Assembly: GCF_023701525.1 (NCBI RefSeq)
Contig: NZ_JAMQAW010000002.1
Span: forward strand, 484,908 to 548,907
Length of the DNA: 64,000 nt
Source: Streptomyces albipurpureus
GTDB lineage: Bacteria; Actinomycetota; Actinomycetes; Streptomycetales; Streptomycetaceae
Direction: 5' to 3'
Position numbers and translations under genes: made by a program. The notes under the pieces are model-generated. The model saw nothing but the letters and a program-made list of their open reading frames with translations, made no database searches and was not told where the DNA came from. Shown here one piece after another: positions 42,630 to 51,767 of the stretch; position 1 is the first letter of the stretch; each line of letters starts with the position of its first letter.

Positions 42630-44435
42630 ATGACAGTCGCGCGGATGAACCCAGGCACCCCGGACCATCGCAGTGCCGGGCGGTATCTCTGGTGGCTGAT
42701 CGTCAGTCAGCGTCGACGAGTCGCCGTCGGCGCACTGCTGGGCAGCGCCTGGATGATCGGTCTGGCCCTGCCGCCGTACCTACTGTCCCGCGCCATCGAC
42801 GATGGGCTGGCGCCCGGCCGATGGTCGGCGCTGGTCGGGTGGGCCATGACGTTGCTGGGCGTTGGGCTGGTGAACGCCTGGCTGGCCATCATGCGGCACC
42901 GCACCATGACTCGGGTGCGACTGGACGCGGCCTTCCGTTCGGTTCAGGTCATCGTCATCCAGGCGACCAGACTGGGCGGGGCGCTGCCACGTCAGGCCAC
43001 GGCCGGGGAAATGGTCACCATCGGGTTCGGCGATGCCGCCATGATCGCCAATACGCTCACGATCACCGGTCCCGGTGTCGGCGCGGTCCTCGCCTACCTC
43101 ATGGTCGCCGTGTTGCTGCTGACCGTCTCACCGCTGCTCGCGCTGGTGGTACTGCTCGGGGTGCCGCTCCTGATGGTGTCGGTCGGCCCGCTGCTGGGCC
43201 GGCTCCAGGGCTTCGAGGCCGACTACCGGGAGCAACAGGGCGCACTCGCGGCCCGTTTCGGCGATATCGTCGGCGGTCTACGTGTCCTCAACGGCATCGG
43301 TGGCAAGGCGGTGTTCGCCGAACGCTATCGACGCCGCTCCCGGCAACTCCAACAGGAGGGGTACCGGGTAGGCGCGGTCACCAGCTGGGTCCAGGCCCTG
43401 GGGGTCGGGCTTCCCACCCTGTTCCTGGGCGCGGTCACCTGGCTCGCGGCCCGGATGGCGGTGGAAGGGACCATCACCATCGGCGAGTTGGTCGCCGTGT
43501 ACGGATACACGGCGGTACTCGCCGTGCCGGTCGCGTTCTTCATCCAAGGCGGCTATGACCTCAGCCGAGGACTGGTCGCCGCCCGCCGTGTCATACGCTT
43601 CCTCGCCCTGGAACCCGATTCCACCAGCCTGGAAGCGCCCTGTGACGCACCCGATGCGCCATCCCCACTCCACGATCCCGCCTCCGGTGTCGAGGTGGCG
43701 CCCGGGAAGCTGACCGTACTGGTCAGCGCCCGTCCGGCGGAGTCCGCCGCCGTGGTCGACCGGCTGGGCCGGTTCGCCCAGTCAGCGGCGACCTGGGGGG
43801 CGATCCGTCTCGACGAGATCGATCTGGCACAGGTCCGTGATCGCGTTCTGGTCGCGGAGAACGAGGCCGACCTCTTCGCCGGCACACTACGGGATCTTGT
43901 CTCGGGCCGGCTGGAGCGGGCTGAGGAAGCCATCGAACGCGCCGTTCACACGGCCATGGCGCAGGACATCGTCCGCGCTCTGCCCGACGGCCTCGACTCG
44001 GCGGTCGACGCCCAGGGCCGCAACCTCTCCGGTGGCCAGCGGCAGCGCATCCGCCTGGTCCGGGCGCTGCTGGCCGATCCCGAGATCCTGCTGGCCATCG
44101 AACCCACCTCGGCGGTCGACACCCATACCGAGGCGGCCATCGCGACGCGGCTGCACACTGCACGCTCCGGGCGCACCACCGTCATCACCAGTACCTCACC
44201 CCTGCTGCTGGATCTGGCGGACACCGTCTACTACCTGGTCGACGGGTCCACCGCGGCCGTCGGCAGCCATCGTGAGCTCCTCCAGGACCAGGAGGGCTAC
44301 CGCCTCCTGGTCTCACGCGGCCTGGCCAACGGCGACGAGGCCGAACCGGTGGGCGCGGTTGAACCGATGAGCGGTGCCGAACCGGTGGGCGCGGCCGATG
44401 AGCACAACGGCAATGCCGAGGAGGCCGTTCGATGA
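42630..44435 (+). CDS. Exporter-fold ABC half-transporter with degenerate ATP site but intact signature
   Basis: This encodes about 601 residues (ATG42630; GTG42621 and ATG42645 are alternatives). Six membrane helices (from YLWWLIVSQRRRVAVGALLG) precede the ATPase. Walker A is lost (LVSARPAESAAVV), the Q-loop is altered (LVAENEADLF), Walker B reads LLAIEPTSAVD with the Asp gone, and the H-loop histidine is replaced (ITSTSPLLL). The signature LSGGQRQRIRLVRALL is perfect. Thus it can only lend its signature to the partner's ATP site. The C-terminus ends in a repetitive tail (EPVGAVEPMSGAEPVGA). It is coupled to the second half by ATGA. The surrounding iron genes suggest siderophore traffic. Confidence 0.85.
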   Translation: MTVARMNPGTPDHRSAGRYLWWLIVSQRRRVAVGALLGSAWMIGLALPPYLLSRAIDDGLAPGRWSALVGWAMTLLGVGLVNAWLAIMRHRTMTRVRLDAAFRSVQVIVIQATRLGGALPRQATAGEMVTIGFGDAAMIANTLTITGPGVGAVLAYLMVAVLLLTVSPLLALVVLLGVPLLMVSVGPLLGRLQGFEADYREQQGALAARFGDIVGGLRVLNGIGGKAVFAERYRRRSRQLQQEGYRVGAVTSWVQALGVGLPTLFLGAVTWLAARMAVEGTITIGELVAVYGYTAVLAVPVAFFIQGGYDLSRGLVAARRVIRFLALEPDSTSLEAPCDAPDAPSPLHDPASGVEVAPGKLTVLVSARPAESAAVVDRLGRFAQSAATWGAIRLDEIDLAQVRDRVLVAENEADLFAGTLRDLVSGRLERAEEAIERAVHTAMAQDIVRALPDGLDSAVDAQGRNLSGGQRQRIRLVRALLADPEILLAIEPTSAVDTHTEAAIATRLHTARSGRTTVITSTSPLLLDLADTVYYLVDGSTAAVGSHRELLQDQEGYRLLVSRGLANGDEAEPVGAVEPMSGAEPVGAADEHNGNAEEAVR

Positions 44436-46222
44436 CCACCGGTACCCCACCCGCGGCCGGGAGCGAACCGACAGGGAGAGCCCTCCCCATCGCCGATCCG
44501 GTTCGGGTCCGCCGAGCGGCACTCCGGCTGATCCGCCTCGATGGCCGTGCCTTCACCGCGGTGATCGCCCTCAACGCGCTGGCCGCGGGCGCCGGTCTCG
44601 TCGGCCCGTGGCTGCTCGGGCGCATCATCGACGAGGTCAGGTCCGGTGGCGAAGTGGCCACCGTGGACCGCCTCGCCCTCACCATCCTGGTCTTCGCACT
44701 GGCCCAACTCCTCCTGGCTCGCTACGCGGGCCGGTTGGGCCATCGCTTCGGTGAGCGGACACTGGCACGGGTGCGCGAGCAGTTCGCCGACCGGGCCCTC
44801 ACACTGCCGTCCTCGGTCGTCGAGCGGGCCGGCACCGGTGACCTCACAGCGCGCGGCACCACCGATGTCGCGGCGGTCGGGACCACCCTTCGGGACGCCG
44901 GCCCAGAAGTCCTCATCGCCACGGTGCAGGCCCTGTTCATCCTCGGCGCGGTCTTTGTGCTCGACCCGCTGCTCGGCGCCTGCGGGGTGTTCGGCCTGCT
45001 CGGTATCTGGTTCGCCGTCCGCTGGTACCTGCGCCGGGCGCTGCCCGCCTATCTCGCCGAGGGGACAGCCAACTCGGCTCTCGCGGAACAGCTCGCGGCC
45101 ACCGCCGCGGGCGCCCGTACGGTCGAGGCCCTCGGTCTGCAGGAGCGCCGCGTCGCGGCGTGTCAGCGCGCGATCGAGGAGTGCCGGCGTACCCGAACCC
45201 GCACCCTGTTCCTGCGGAGCGTGCTCTTCCCTGCCGTGGACGTCTCGTATGTCATTCCCGTGGTCGGTGTTCTGCTGGTCGGCGGGGTACTACACGATCA
45301 CAACGCGATCAGCCTCGGCACGGTGGTCACCGCCGCGCTGTATCTACGGCAGCTCTCCCAACCGCTGGACACCATCCTGCAGCAGGTCGAGAAGCTCCAG
45401 AGCAGCAGCGCCTCCTTCGCACGGGTGGAGGGCCTTGGACTGCTGTCACCGATGCCGCCGGATGCCTCCCCGACACCGGCCGACGACCGGATCGAGGTGA
45501 CCGGTGTCCGCTATGCCTACGACGGCGGGGAGGATGTGCTGCACGGCGTCGACCTGGCGGTCAGACCCGGTGAACAGTTGGCGATCGTGGGACCTTCGGG
45601 CGCCGGTAAGACCACCCTGGGCAGACTGCTGGCGGGCATGGACGCACCGCGTACGGGGTCGGTGACGGTGGGACGGGTGCCGATCGCCGGTCTCGACCCC
45701 GACCAACTGCGTCGACAGGTCGTCCTGGTCACTCAGGAGCACCATGTGTTCCTGGGGACGCTCCGGGACAATCTCCAGATCGCGTCGGCCACCGCAAGCG
45801 ATGTCGAGATGCGCGCGGCCCTCATCGCCGTCGGCGCCGAGTGGGCGGATGAGCTACCGCACGGCCTGGACACCGAACTGGGCCACCAGGGGCACCGGCC
45901 CGATGGCGCCCAGGCTCAGCAACTGGCCCTGGCGCGGGTGGTGTTGGCCAATCCCCACACACTGATACTCGACGAGGCGACAGCCCTGCTGGACCCGAGG
46001 ACCGCACGTCACACCGAGCGGGCGCTGGCCGCGGTACTCGACGGCCGCACCGTCATCGCCATCGCCCACCGCCTCCAGACCGCCCATGACGCGGACCGGG
46101 TAGCGGTGATGGAAGACGGCCGGCTCACCGAACTCGGCACCCACAACGATCTCGTGGCGGCCGACGGCGCCTATGCCGCGCTCTGGCGCTCCTGGCACGG
46201 CGACCGACCGCCTTCCACCTGA
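44432..46222 (+). CDS. Exporter-fold ABC half-transporter with intact Walker motifs but degenerate signature
   Basis: This encodes 596 residues from ATG44432, with GAGGAGG upstream. The membrane domain includes NALAAGAGLVGPWLLGRIID. Walker A GPSGAGKTT, Q-loop LVTQEHHVF, Walker B LILDEATALLD and H-loop IAIAHRL are intact, but the signature LSGGQ reads PDGAQAQ. It is the exact complement of the upstream partner, so the heterodimer has one composite catalytic ATP site. Whether it exports or, like mycobacterial IrtAB and Yersinia YbtPQ, imports ferric siderophores is open; flanking iron-boxed SIP and receptor genes and the lack of a FecCD-type permease here favour a siderophore role. Confidence 0.87.
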   Translation: MTTGTPPAAGSEPTGRALPIADPVRVRRAALRLIRLDGRAFTAVIALNALAAGAGLVGPWLLGRIIDEVRSGGEVATVDRLALTILVFALAQLLLARYAGRLGHRFGERTLARVREQFADRALTLPSSVVERAGTGDLTARGTTDVAAVGTTLRDAGPEVLIATVQALFILGAVFVLDPLLGACGVFGLLGIWFAVRWYLRRALPAYLAEGTANSALAEQLAATAAGARTVEALGLQERRVAACQRAIEECRRTRTRTLFLRSVLFPAVDVSYVIPVVGVLLVGGVLHDHNAISLGTVVTAALYLRQLSQPLDTILQQVEKLQSSSASFARVEGLGLLSPMPPDASPTPADDRIEVTGVRYAYDGGEDVLHGVDLAVRPGEQLAIVGPSGAGKTTLGRLLAGMDAPRTGSVTVGRVPIAGLDPDQLRRQVVLVTQEHHVFLGTLRDNLQIASATASDVEMRAALIAVGAEWADELPHGLDTELGHQGHRPDGAQAQQLALARVVLANPHTLILDEATALLDPRTARHTERALAAVLDGRTVIAIAHRLQTAHDADRVAVMEDGRLTELGTHNDLVAADGAYAALWRSWHGDRPPST

Positions 46223-46281
46223 GCGATATCCCACTCCCCCACCGCACTCGGGGACTCTCGATGGTTCCTACCGAGTGGGAC

Positions 46282-46317
46282 TGACAGCGGCGCGCCGACC
46301 GCCGAGGGCCGCTGTCA
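46282..46317. terminator. Hairpin terminator after the ABC pair
   Basis: TGACAGCGGC (46282-46291) and GCCGCTGTCA (46308-46317) form a perfect 10-bp stem with a 16-nt loop, 60 nt after the ABC stop and 61 nt before the stop of the convergent receptor gene. Confidence 0.65.
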
Positions 46318-46377
46318 CGGGACGCGCCGGGCCGAGAACCGCTACGTCCGCGACCCGGCCGGCTCCCGACCCGCCTG

Positions 46378-47415
46378 CTACGGGGCCAACTTGGCCACCG
46401 TCGGTTCTATCACGCCCAGCAGATAGGCGGTGTTGGCCGGGTTCGTCTCATGCAGTGCGTAGGCGGCACCGACGTCGACCCCGGTAAGCCGTCCGGTCCT
46501 GGTGAGCTCAAGCCGCTTCACCAGGGCGTGCTCCTTCACTTTGGGGTCCACGAAGAGGAGGAAGGCGATATCGGCCGCGTCCAGCCGATCGAGTTCTTCC
46601 AGACTGAGAGAGGCACCACCGGTCGGCCCCGATCTCTTCAGGGTCGTGAACTCGGAGGGAAGGGAGAGGCCCAGCTTGCCGAAGAAGTGGTTCACATTGG
46701 CGTCGGGGGCGACGATGATGTGGGCTCCGTCCCCGAGCCCCTGTCCGAAGAGCGCCTTCTTCCCCTTGAGGTAGGGGTGCTTCACCGCGAAGTCGGCGAT
46801 CGCCTTCTCAGAAGCGGCGATCAACGCCTCCGCCTCGGTCGACTTGCCGAGTGCCGAGCCGATGAGCCGGGTGAGCTCGACGGGATCGTCCTGAAGGAGC
46901 TTGGTGCGATATCCCACGGTGGGGGCGATCGCGCTCAACTTGTCATAGGCGTCCTGGTAGGGGAGCTGAGCCGAGGTCATCAGGATGAGATCGGGCCGTA
47001 GGGCGGCGATCTTCTCCAGGTTGAGGGTGACCGCTTCGAAGACAGCGGTTTCCTTGTCGAGAGGTGGGGTGACACCGGGGAAGTTCCACGTGTTCTCGCC
47101 CCCCGCGAACTTCAACGCGCCGACGATCGGAGCGTCCAGCGCCCGCGCCACGGAGACATCGGCGTAACCAAGGGCCACGACCCTCTTGGGCTTGGTCTTG
47201 ACGACGGTCTTGCCCTTGGCGTGAACCACGGACACCGGGAAGGCCCCGGTGCCGGTGGAGCCCTCGGAGTCGGAAGCCTCGGAGGGATCGCCGCCGCACG
47301 CGGTGAGGGCGAGGGTGAGCGCGAGGGCCGTTGCCATGAGACCCGGGACGCGGGTACGGCGTCCGCGCCGAAGGCCTCTGGCCAGGGTGTGACGGGGCAG
47401 GGAGGGTGGTTGCAC
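46378..47415 (-). CDS. Ferric-siderophore-binding lipoprotein (FepB/FhuD-type)
   Basis: This encodes 345 residues from GTG47415, with GAGAGG 10 nt upstream. A lipoprotein signal ends in LALTAC with C40 as the lipid anchor. The PBP-II-like helical-backbone receptor follows: KPKRVVALGYADVSVARALD, LNLEKIAALRPDLILMTSA, LYL-type middle and SLEELDRLDAADIAFLLF. This family delivers hydroxamate or catecholate siderophores to ABC importers. A 17-of-19 iron box lies 49 nt upstream. It is convergent with the ABC pair. Confidence 0.9.
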   Translation of the reverse strand: MQPPSLPRHTLARGLRRGRRTRVPGLMATALALTLALTACGGDPSEASDSEGSTGTGAFPVSVVHAKGKTVVKTKPKRVVALGYADVSVARALDAPIVGALKFAGGENTWNFPGVTPPLDKETAVFEAVTLNLEKIAALRPDLILMTSAQLPYQDAYDKLSAIAPTVGYRTKLLQDDPVELTRLIGSALGKSTEAEALIAASEKAIADFAVKHPYLKGKKALFGQGLGDGAHIIVAPDANVNHFFGKLGLSLPSEFTTLKRSGPTGGASLSLEELDRLDAADIAFLLFVDPKVKEHALVKRLELTRTGRLTGVDVGAAYALHETNPANTAYLLGVIEPTVAKLAP

Positions 47416-47463
47416 GTGGTTCGTTCCTCTCGGTGTCCAACCCACGGAAATCCTGGTTAACAT

Positions 47464-47482
47464 TTAGGCAAGGCTAACCTAA
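47464..47482. promoter_or_regulatory. Iron box before the siderophore-binding lipoprotein
   Basis: TTAGGCAAGGCTAACCTAA matches the IdeR/DmdR consensus at 17 of 19 positions and lies 49 nt before the start codon on the minus strand. Confidence 0.85.
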
Positions 47483-48219
47483 GCGTTGACTTCCGTGGCC
47501 GAAACGACCCAATCACTGATGAATCATCAACTTCCTTAGCCCGTACCGGAGATGACCCCAGGACGCGGACGCTCCTTCGGGTCCCACCGACCCCTCGGCG
47601 CTGATGCCGAGGTCCTGGCCGCGCCCGGTCGCGGCGCGTCAACGGCAGGCTCCGACAGCCGAGTGCTTCACGCGCCTTCCCCGTCTCACCGATCCGCTGA
47701 CGCCCGCCCACTGGCGACCTCCGTACATCACGATCCATGGATGGCCGATATCAGCCCATGGGAGGCAACGGCGTTCCGGCGCGTGGGTCACCCACCGCAC
47801 CCGGCTTCCCGCTCGGGCCAGCGCGGCGCCCACCCAGGAGCCGCCCACCCACCGTCCGCGATGACGACGGCGAGTCCTCGCCGGCCTGTTCCGTCGGCGG
47901 GGATCAGCGGCACCCGGATCGGCTCGTGTCGTACGCGTACGGGGGCGTCGTCCGGGGGCGACCGCCGAGTACCGCGTATCGGTGCTGTGCTGTGCTGTGC
48001 TGTGCTGTGCGCGCAGGATGGCGACTCGTGCTGGTGCCGCACTGTGCTTCCCGGCGACCCGGCGGCCCGGCGACCGCTCTCCCGGGGGTGCCTCTGACGA
48101 CGGGCCGCAACCCAACGCTCCCCGGCATGGCGAGCCATCCCGGGGAGCGAAAAGGATCGAAGACGCGGCGGACCGGGCGGAATCAGGGTCCGGCGCGGGG
48201 GCGAACCGCCGGTCGTAGC
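47483..48219. other. 737-base stretch without a supported gene
   Basis: Long frames cross this region on both strands but have the composition of shadow frames, no family motifs and no ribosome binding sites. The first part must carry the iron-controlled receptor promoter. The only distinct element is the pentanucleotide repeat at 47982-48010. Confidence 0.45.
47982..48010. repeat. Pentanucleotide tandem repeat, unit TGTGC
   Basis: The unit TGTGC is repeated five times after a partial GTGC (29 bp without mismatch). It lies outside any supported gene. Such tracts can change length by slippage. Confidence 0.85.
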
Positions 48220-48576
48220 TCAGCTCTGGTGCGGCAGGGTGATCGCGTAGGCCTTGCGGAGCGTTTCGTGGATGGTCCATGTCGTACGGTCACCGCGGCG
48301 CAGTACGCCCAGGTCGCCCGGTCCGACATCGAGGGTCGGTCCGCCGTCGATGTCGATGGTGGCGCGACCACTCACGACGACGAAGAGTTCGTCCTCCTCG
48401 GTGTCCGTCACCACGCCCGGAGTGATCTGCCAGATGCCGCGCAGCTGCCTACCGTCCGCCGACTCCCACAGCAGCTTGCCGGAGACCACGGGGGTACCGG
48501 AGACGATCTGCCCGGGATCAAGCGGGTCGGGTTCCAGCGAAGCGTCGGGGATGTGCACGGAGAAGCTCTGGTCCAT
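48220..48576 (-). CDS. Small cupin-domain protein
   Basis: This encodes 118 residues. A single cupin fold is evident: GIWQITPGVVTDTEEDELFV in motif 1 and VGPGDLGVLRRGDRTTWTIH in motif 2, with Trp and Gly positions like those of EutQ/RmlC-type DUF861 proteins. The usual metal-binding histidines are mostly replaced (Thr-Asp-Glu-Glu-Asp-Glu in motif 1), so metal binding is doubtful. Function is unknown; it stands alone. Confidence 0.78.
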   Translation of the reverse strand: MDQSFSVHIPDASLEPDPLDPGQIVSGTPVVSGKLLWESADGRQLRGIWQITPGVVTDTEEDELFVVVSGRATIDIDGGPTLDVGPGDLGVLRRGDRTTWTIHETLRKAYAITLPHQS

Positions 48577-48747
48577 GGCCGGGGCGGTGCCTTTCCTTGC
48601 GTACGGTTGCGTCGGGTTTCGGCGCTCTCGGGGTGTTGCCGCACTACTGGGCTGACCATCTCATAACCATGCGATAGGTCCGGGATGCACCCCTGTGCCA
48701 TCCCCCGCGGCCAGGACGGGAGCCGACCGCCCAGGCGCCCACCGGCC

Positions 48748-49578
48748 TCAGCCGCGCTCTGGTCCGATGGCCACCGGCCGGGAGGGGTCCTGGGTCCACT
48801 CCGACCAGGACCCGGCGTACAGAGCCGGTGTGAAACCGGCGAGTTCCAGGGCGATGGCCTGGTGAGCGCCCGAGACTCCGGAGCCGCAGTAGACACCGAT
48901 CTCACCGCCGGCCTCCTCGGCACCCAGCGACTGGAAGCGGGAGGCGAGCTGCTCGGGCGGCAGGAAGTACCCCTGGTCGTCCACGTTCTGGGTGGTGGGA
49001 GCGGACCTCGCGCCCGGAATATGCCCCGCCACCGGGTCGATGGGTTCCGCTTCGCCTCGGTAGCGCTCCGCCGCCCGGGCGTCCAGCAGCACTCCCGAAC
49101 GGGCCAGCCGGGCCGCGGTGTCCGCCGTCAGCAGCGGAAGGGCTCCGGGTACGGGAGTGAAGTCACCCTCGGCCGGGGCGGGAGCCCTGGTCTCCAAGGG
49201 GCCGTTCCAGGCCGCGAGACCTCCGTCCAGAACCCGCACCTGCCGGTGACCGGTCCACCGCAGCAGCCACCAGACCCGGGCCGCGCCCCAGCCCTGGGCC
49301 GCGTCATAGGCGACCACGGGCGTATCGGCTGAGACCCCGGCCCGGCGCATCACGGCACCGAATGCCTCGGCGTCCGGTAGCGGATGACGACCGTGGACAC
49401 CGGGCGGGGAGGCTAGTTCGGCGTCCAGGTCGACGAAGACGGCACCGGGAAGATGCCCGGCGTCGTAGTCGGGGCGGCCGTGCGGGCCGCCGAGCTGGTA
49501 GCGGACGTCGAGAAGGACGGGTGGACGCGCCCCGCGCAGCTCGGCGGCGAGTTCGGCGGCGGAGATGATGGGCTTCAT
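48748..49578 (-). CDS. Two-domain sulfurtransferase (rhodanese family)
   Basis: This encodes 276 residues from ATG49578, 9 nt after GAGG; ATG49587 is too close to that site. The first rhodanese domain (about 1-130; VLLDVRYQLGGPHGRPDYDA) has no cysteine. The second carries the catalytic C231 in VYCGSGVSGAH, and GHIPGARSAP precedes it. The CGSGVS loop is the mercaptopyruvate/thiosulfate sulfurtransferase type (SseA-like). It probably transfers sulphur from 3-mercaptopyruvate or thiosulfate to cyanide or thiols in the cytoplasm. Confidence 0.9.
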   Translation of the reverse strand: MKPIISAAELAAELRGARPPVLLDVRYQLGGPHGRPDYDAGHLPGAVFVDLDAELASPPGVHGRHPLPDAEAFGAVMRRAGVSADTPVVAYDAAQGWGAARVWWLLRWTGHRQVRVLDGGLAAWNGPLETRAPAPAEGDFTPVPGALPLLTADTAARLARSGVLLDARAAERYRGEAEPIDPVAGHIPGARSAPTTQNVDDQGYFLPPEQLASRFQSLGAEEAGGEIGVYCGSGVSGAHQAIALELAGFTPALYAGSWSEWTQDPSRPVAIGPERG

Positions 49579-49803
49579 GGCGGCCATCCTCGCTCACGGC
49601 CGGCGACACAGAGTGCCGCCGAAACAGATCCGCAACGACAAATCCGGCATGCTGGGCCGGTAACCCGCCAAAAGCGGCGCGGGCGGGGCGCACTGAACGC
49701 CGGGGGATGGAACCATTCGCACGGGGCGCACGCCCTTTGCGCACAACGGCGTGCACCCCGTCCCCCCGTACGGCCACCACGATGGTCCGAGGAGAGAGTG
49801 ACG

Positions 49804-50613
49804 ATGACCGAGGCGACTCGGCACACGCCTGGCACACCCTGCTGGGTGAGCTTGATGGTGCACGGCCTTGACGCGACCCAGACGTTCTACGGCGAGCTTT
49901 TCGGATGGGAGTTCTCCCCGGGGCCGAATCAACTGGGCCCCTATGTGCGTGGACTTCTCGACGGCAGGGAGGTCGCGGGCATCGGACGGCTGCCCGCCGA
50001 CCGCCGGCTACCGATCGCCTGGACGCCCTATCTACGGACCGATGACGCGGATGCCACCGCGGAGTTGGTCAGAAGCAGTGGCGGCACCGTAGGTGTCGGC
50101 CCCTTGGACGCCGCCGATGCCGGACGGATGGCGATCGCGACCGACCCGGCAGGCGCGGTGTTCGGCCTCTGGCAGCCGGCCGCCCACCACGGCACCTCCA
50201 TCCACGGTGCACCCGGCACACCGGTCTGGCATGAGTTGCTGACGTTCGAGACCTCGTCGGTCGGCAAGTTCTACCAGACGGTCTTTGGTTACGAGGTCGA
50301 GACGGAGGAGTACGCCACCGATGGACCGGAGGCGAGGAGTTCATCGGACCAGGAGGAACCCGACCTGGTGACACTGCGCCTGGACGGCCGGCCGGTGGCG
50401 GCGCTGCACGGCGTGGGCCGCACCCTGCCACGCGACCGCGGCACCTACTGGATGACCTACTTCGCGGTCGAGGACCCCGATCGCAGCGCCTCCCAAGTGG
50501 TCGAACTGGGCGGGCATGTCATCAGACCGCCGCAAGAAGGACCGCACGGTAGGGCGGCGACCGTGTCCGACCCCGAAGGCGCGGTCTTCACACTCGTACG
50601 ACCGCGGCCTTGA
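49804..50613 (+). CDS. Two-module VOC-family (glyoxalase-like) protein
   Basis: This encodes 269 residues from ATG49804, 9 nt after GAGGAG. Two VOC modules are visible: CWVSLMVHGLDATQTFYGEL to AVFGLWQ, and VWHELLTFETSSVGKFYQTV to AVFTLVRPR. Both contain the FYxxxFGxE pattern found in the CFP-30/glyoxalase-like proteins of actinomycetes; related proteins act in drug sequestration or as uncharacterised metal enzymes. No function can be assigned more closely. Confidence 0.83.
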   Translation: MTEATRHTPGTPCWVSLMVHGLDATQTFYGELFGWEFSPGPNQLGPYVRGLLDGREVAGIGRLPADRRLPIAWTPYLRTDDADATAELVRSSGGTVGVGPLDAADAGRMAIATDPAGAVFGLWQPAAHHGTSIHGAPGTPVWHELLTFETSSVGKFYQTVFGYEVETEEYATDGPEARSSSDQEEPDLVTLRLDGRPVAALHGVGRTLPRDRGTYWMTYFAVEDPDRSASQVVELGGHVIRPPQEGPHGRAATVSDPEGAVFTLVRPRP

Positions 50614-50959
50614 TGCTTCCCCTTCGGGACGCTCTGGCCACTCGGGACACCGGCTCCGCCATCGTCCGCCGTGGGCGCCCGTACCCCCGCTCCCGTATCG
50701 CGGTCGGCGGGGCCCGGGAGGTAGGTCTCACCGACGGTCAATCCCAGCGGTGAACGGACCGCCTCGCCGACTCCGGCGTGGTGGGCAGCGGTCCCGGGGC
50801 GGTCGCCAGCGGCCTCGGGACCGGTGTCACCCGTGCGATGGGGCACCGCACGGACCTTGGCCGCAGCGGTGGGCGATCTCCGTGGCGGCAGGGGCCAGAT
50901 CGACCGGCCCCTGGGCGCTGCCGGTGTCCCAGGGGGCGTTCCACAACCGTTTACGCGGG
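50614..50959. other. Convergent gap between VOC and thymidine kinase genes
   Basis: Frames here are shadow-like. I found no perfect hairpin strong enough to call a terminator and no supported small gene. Confidence 0.4.
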
Positions 50960-51664
50960 CTATCGCCGCTGGTTGTCCAGCCCTTGCCGGCTGGCAGCGG
51001 CCGGCTCCTGGCCGGTGTCCACGGGCAGCACATCCGGGGAGAGTGTCACCGCCCGGGCGCTCGCGGCCGTCATCCGGCGTCGATGGTGGCGACGGCACAG
51101 CACCTCGTAGCCGATCTCCCCGGCCGATCCCTCGGCATTGACATCGCCGACCACGACCTGTGCTCCCTCGACGACCATCGACCCACCGACCGTACGGGCG
51201 TTGTGCGTCGCGCGTGACCCGCACCAGCACAGCGCCTCGACCTGGAGCACCTCTATGCGGTCGGCGAGTTCGACCAGTCGCTGCGAACCGGGAAAGAGCT
51301 TGGAGCGGAAGTCGGTGGTGATGCCAAAGGCGAAGACGTCGAGCTCCAGGTCGTCGACGATCCGAGCGAGCTGGTCGATCTGTTCGGGGGCGAAGAACTG
51401 GGTCTCATCGGCGATGACGTAGTCGCAGCGACCGCCCTGGGAGAGCCAGTCCACCAGATGGGCGTAGAGATCAAAGCCCTCGGTGGCCTCGACCGCGTCC
51501 GTGACCAGGCCCAACCGGGAGGAGAGCTTGCCCTCTCCGGCCCGGTCGTCACGGGTGAAGATGACACCCTGAAGGCCCCGCGCGGACCGATTGTGCTCGA
51601 TCTGGAGAGCCAGGGTCGACTTCCCGCAGTCCATCGTTCCGCAGAAGAAAGCTAGCTCGGACAT
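50960..51664 (-). CDS. tdk: Thymidine kinase (TK1 type)
   Basis: This encodes 234 residues from ATG51664. The P-loop CGTMDCGKST (8-17) and the nucleotide-site IADETQFF are diagnostic of type II thymidine kinase. The zinc ligands appear as CWCG and CRRHH. It phosphorylates thymidine to dTMP with ATP in the salvage pathway. The C-terminus is about 30 residues longer than in enterobacterial enzymes (ending VDTGQEPAAASRQ). It lies 103 nt downstream of the phosphodiesterase-like gene on the same strand. Confidence 0.92.
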   Translation of the reverse strand: MSELAFFCGTMDCGKSTLALQIEHNRSARGLQGVIFTRDDRAGEGKLSSRLGLVTDAVEATEGFDLYAHLVDWLSQGGRCDYVIADETQFFAPEQIDQLARIVDDLELDVFAFGITTDFRSKLFPGSQRLVELADRIEVLQVEALCWCGSRATHNARTVGGSMVVEGAQVVVGDVNAEGSAGEIGYEVLCRRHHRRRMTAASARAVTLSPDVLPVDTGQEPAAASRQGLDNQRR

Positions 51665-51767
51665 GAGGGCTTGAGGGGCCTTTCGGATCTGCTGCGTCGA
51701 GGGCGCGGCGGCAGCACGGAGCGGGGGACAGGGACGGGGAGGACGACGGGTCGTCAGGGGCTCTGCA

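Noticed and set aside
47982..48010. TGTGC repeats considered as a CRISPR or phage attachment feature
   Set aside because: Units are 5 bp without spacers, and no cas, integrase or tRNA gene is near.
47737..48666. Plus-strand frame of 309 codons running through the TGTGC repeat into the cupin gene
   Set aside because: It has Arg/Pro/Gly-rich shadow composition, is antisense to a real cupin at its end, and has no ribosome binding site.
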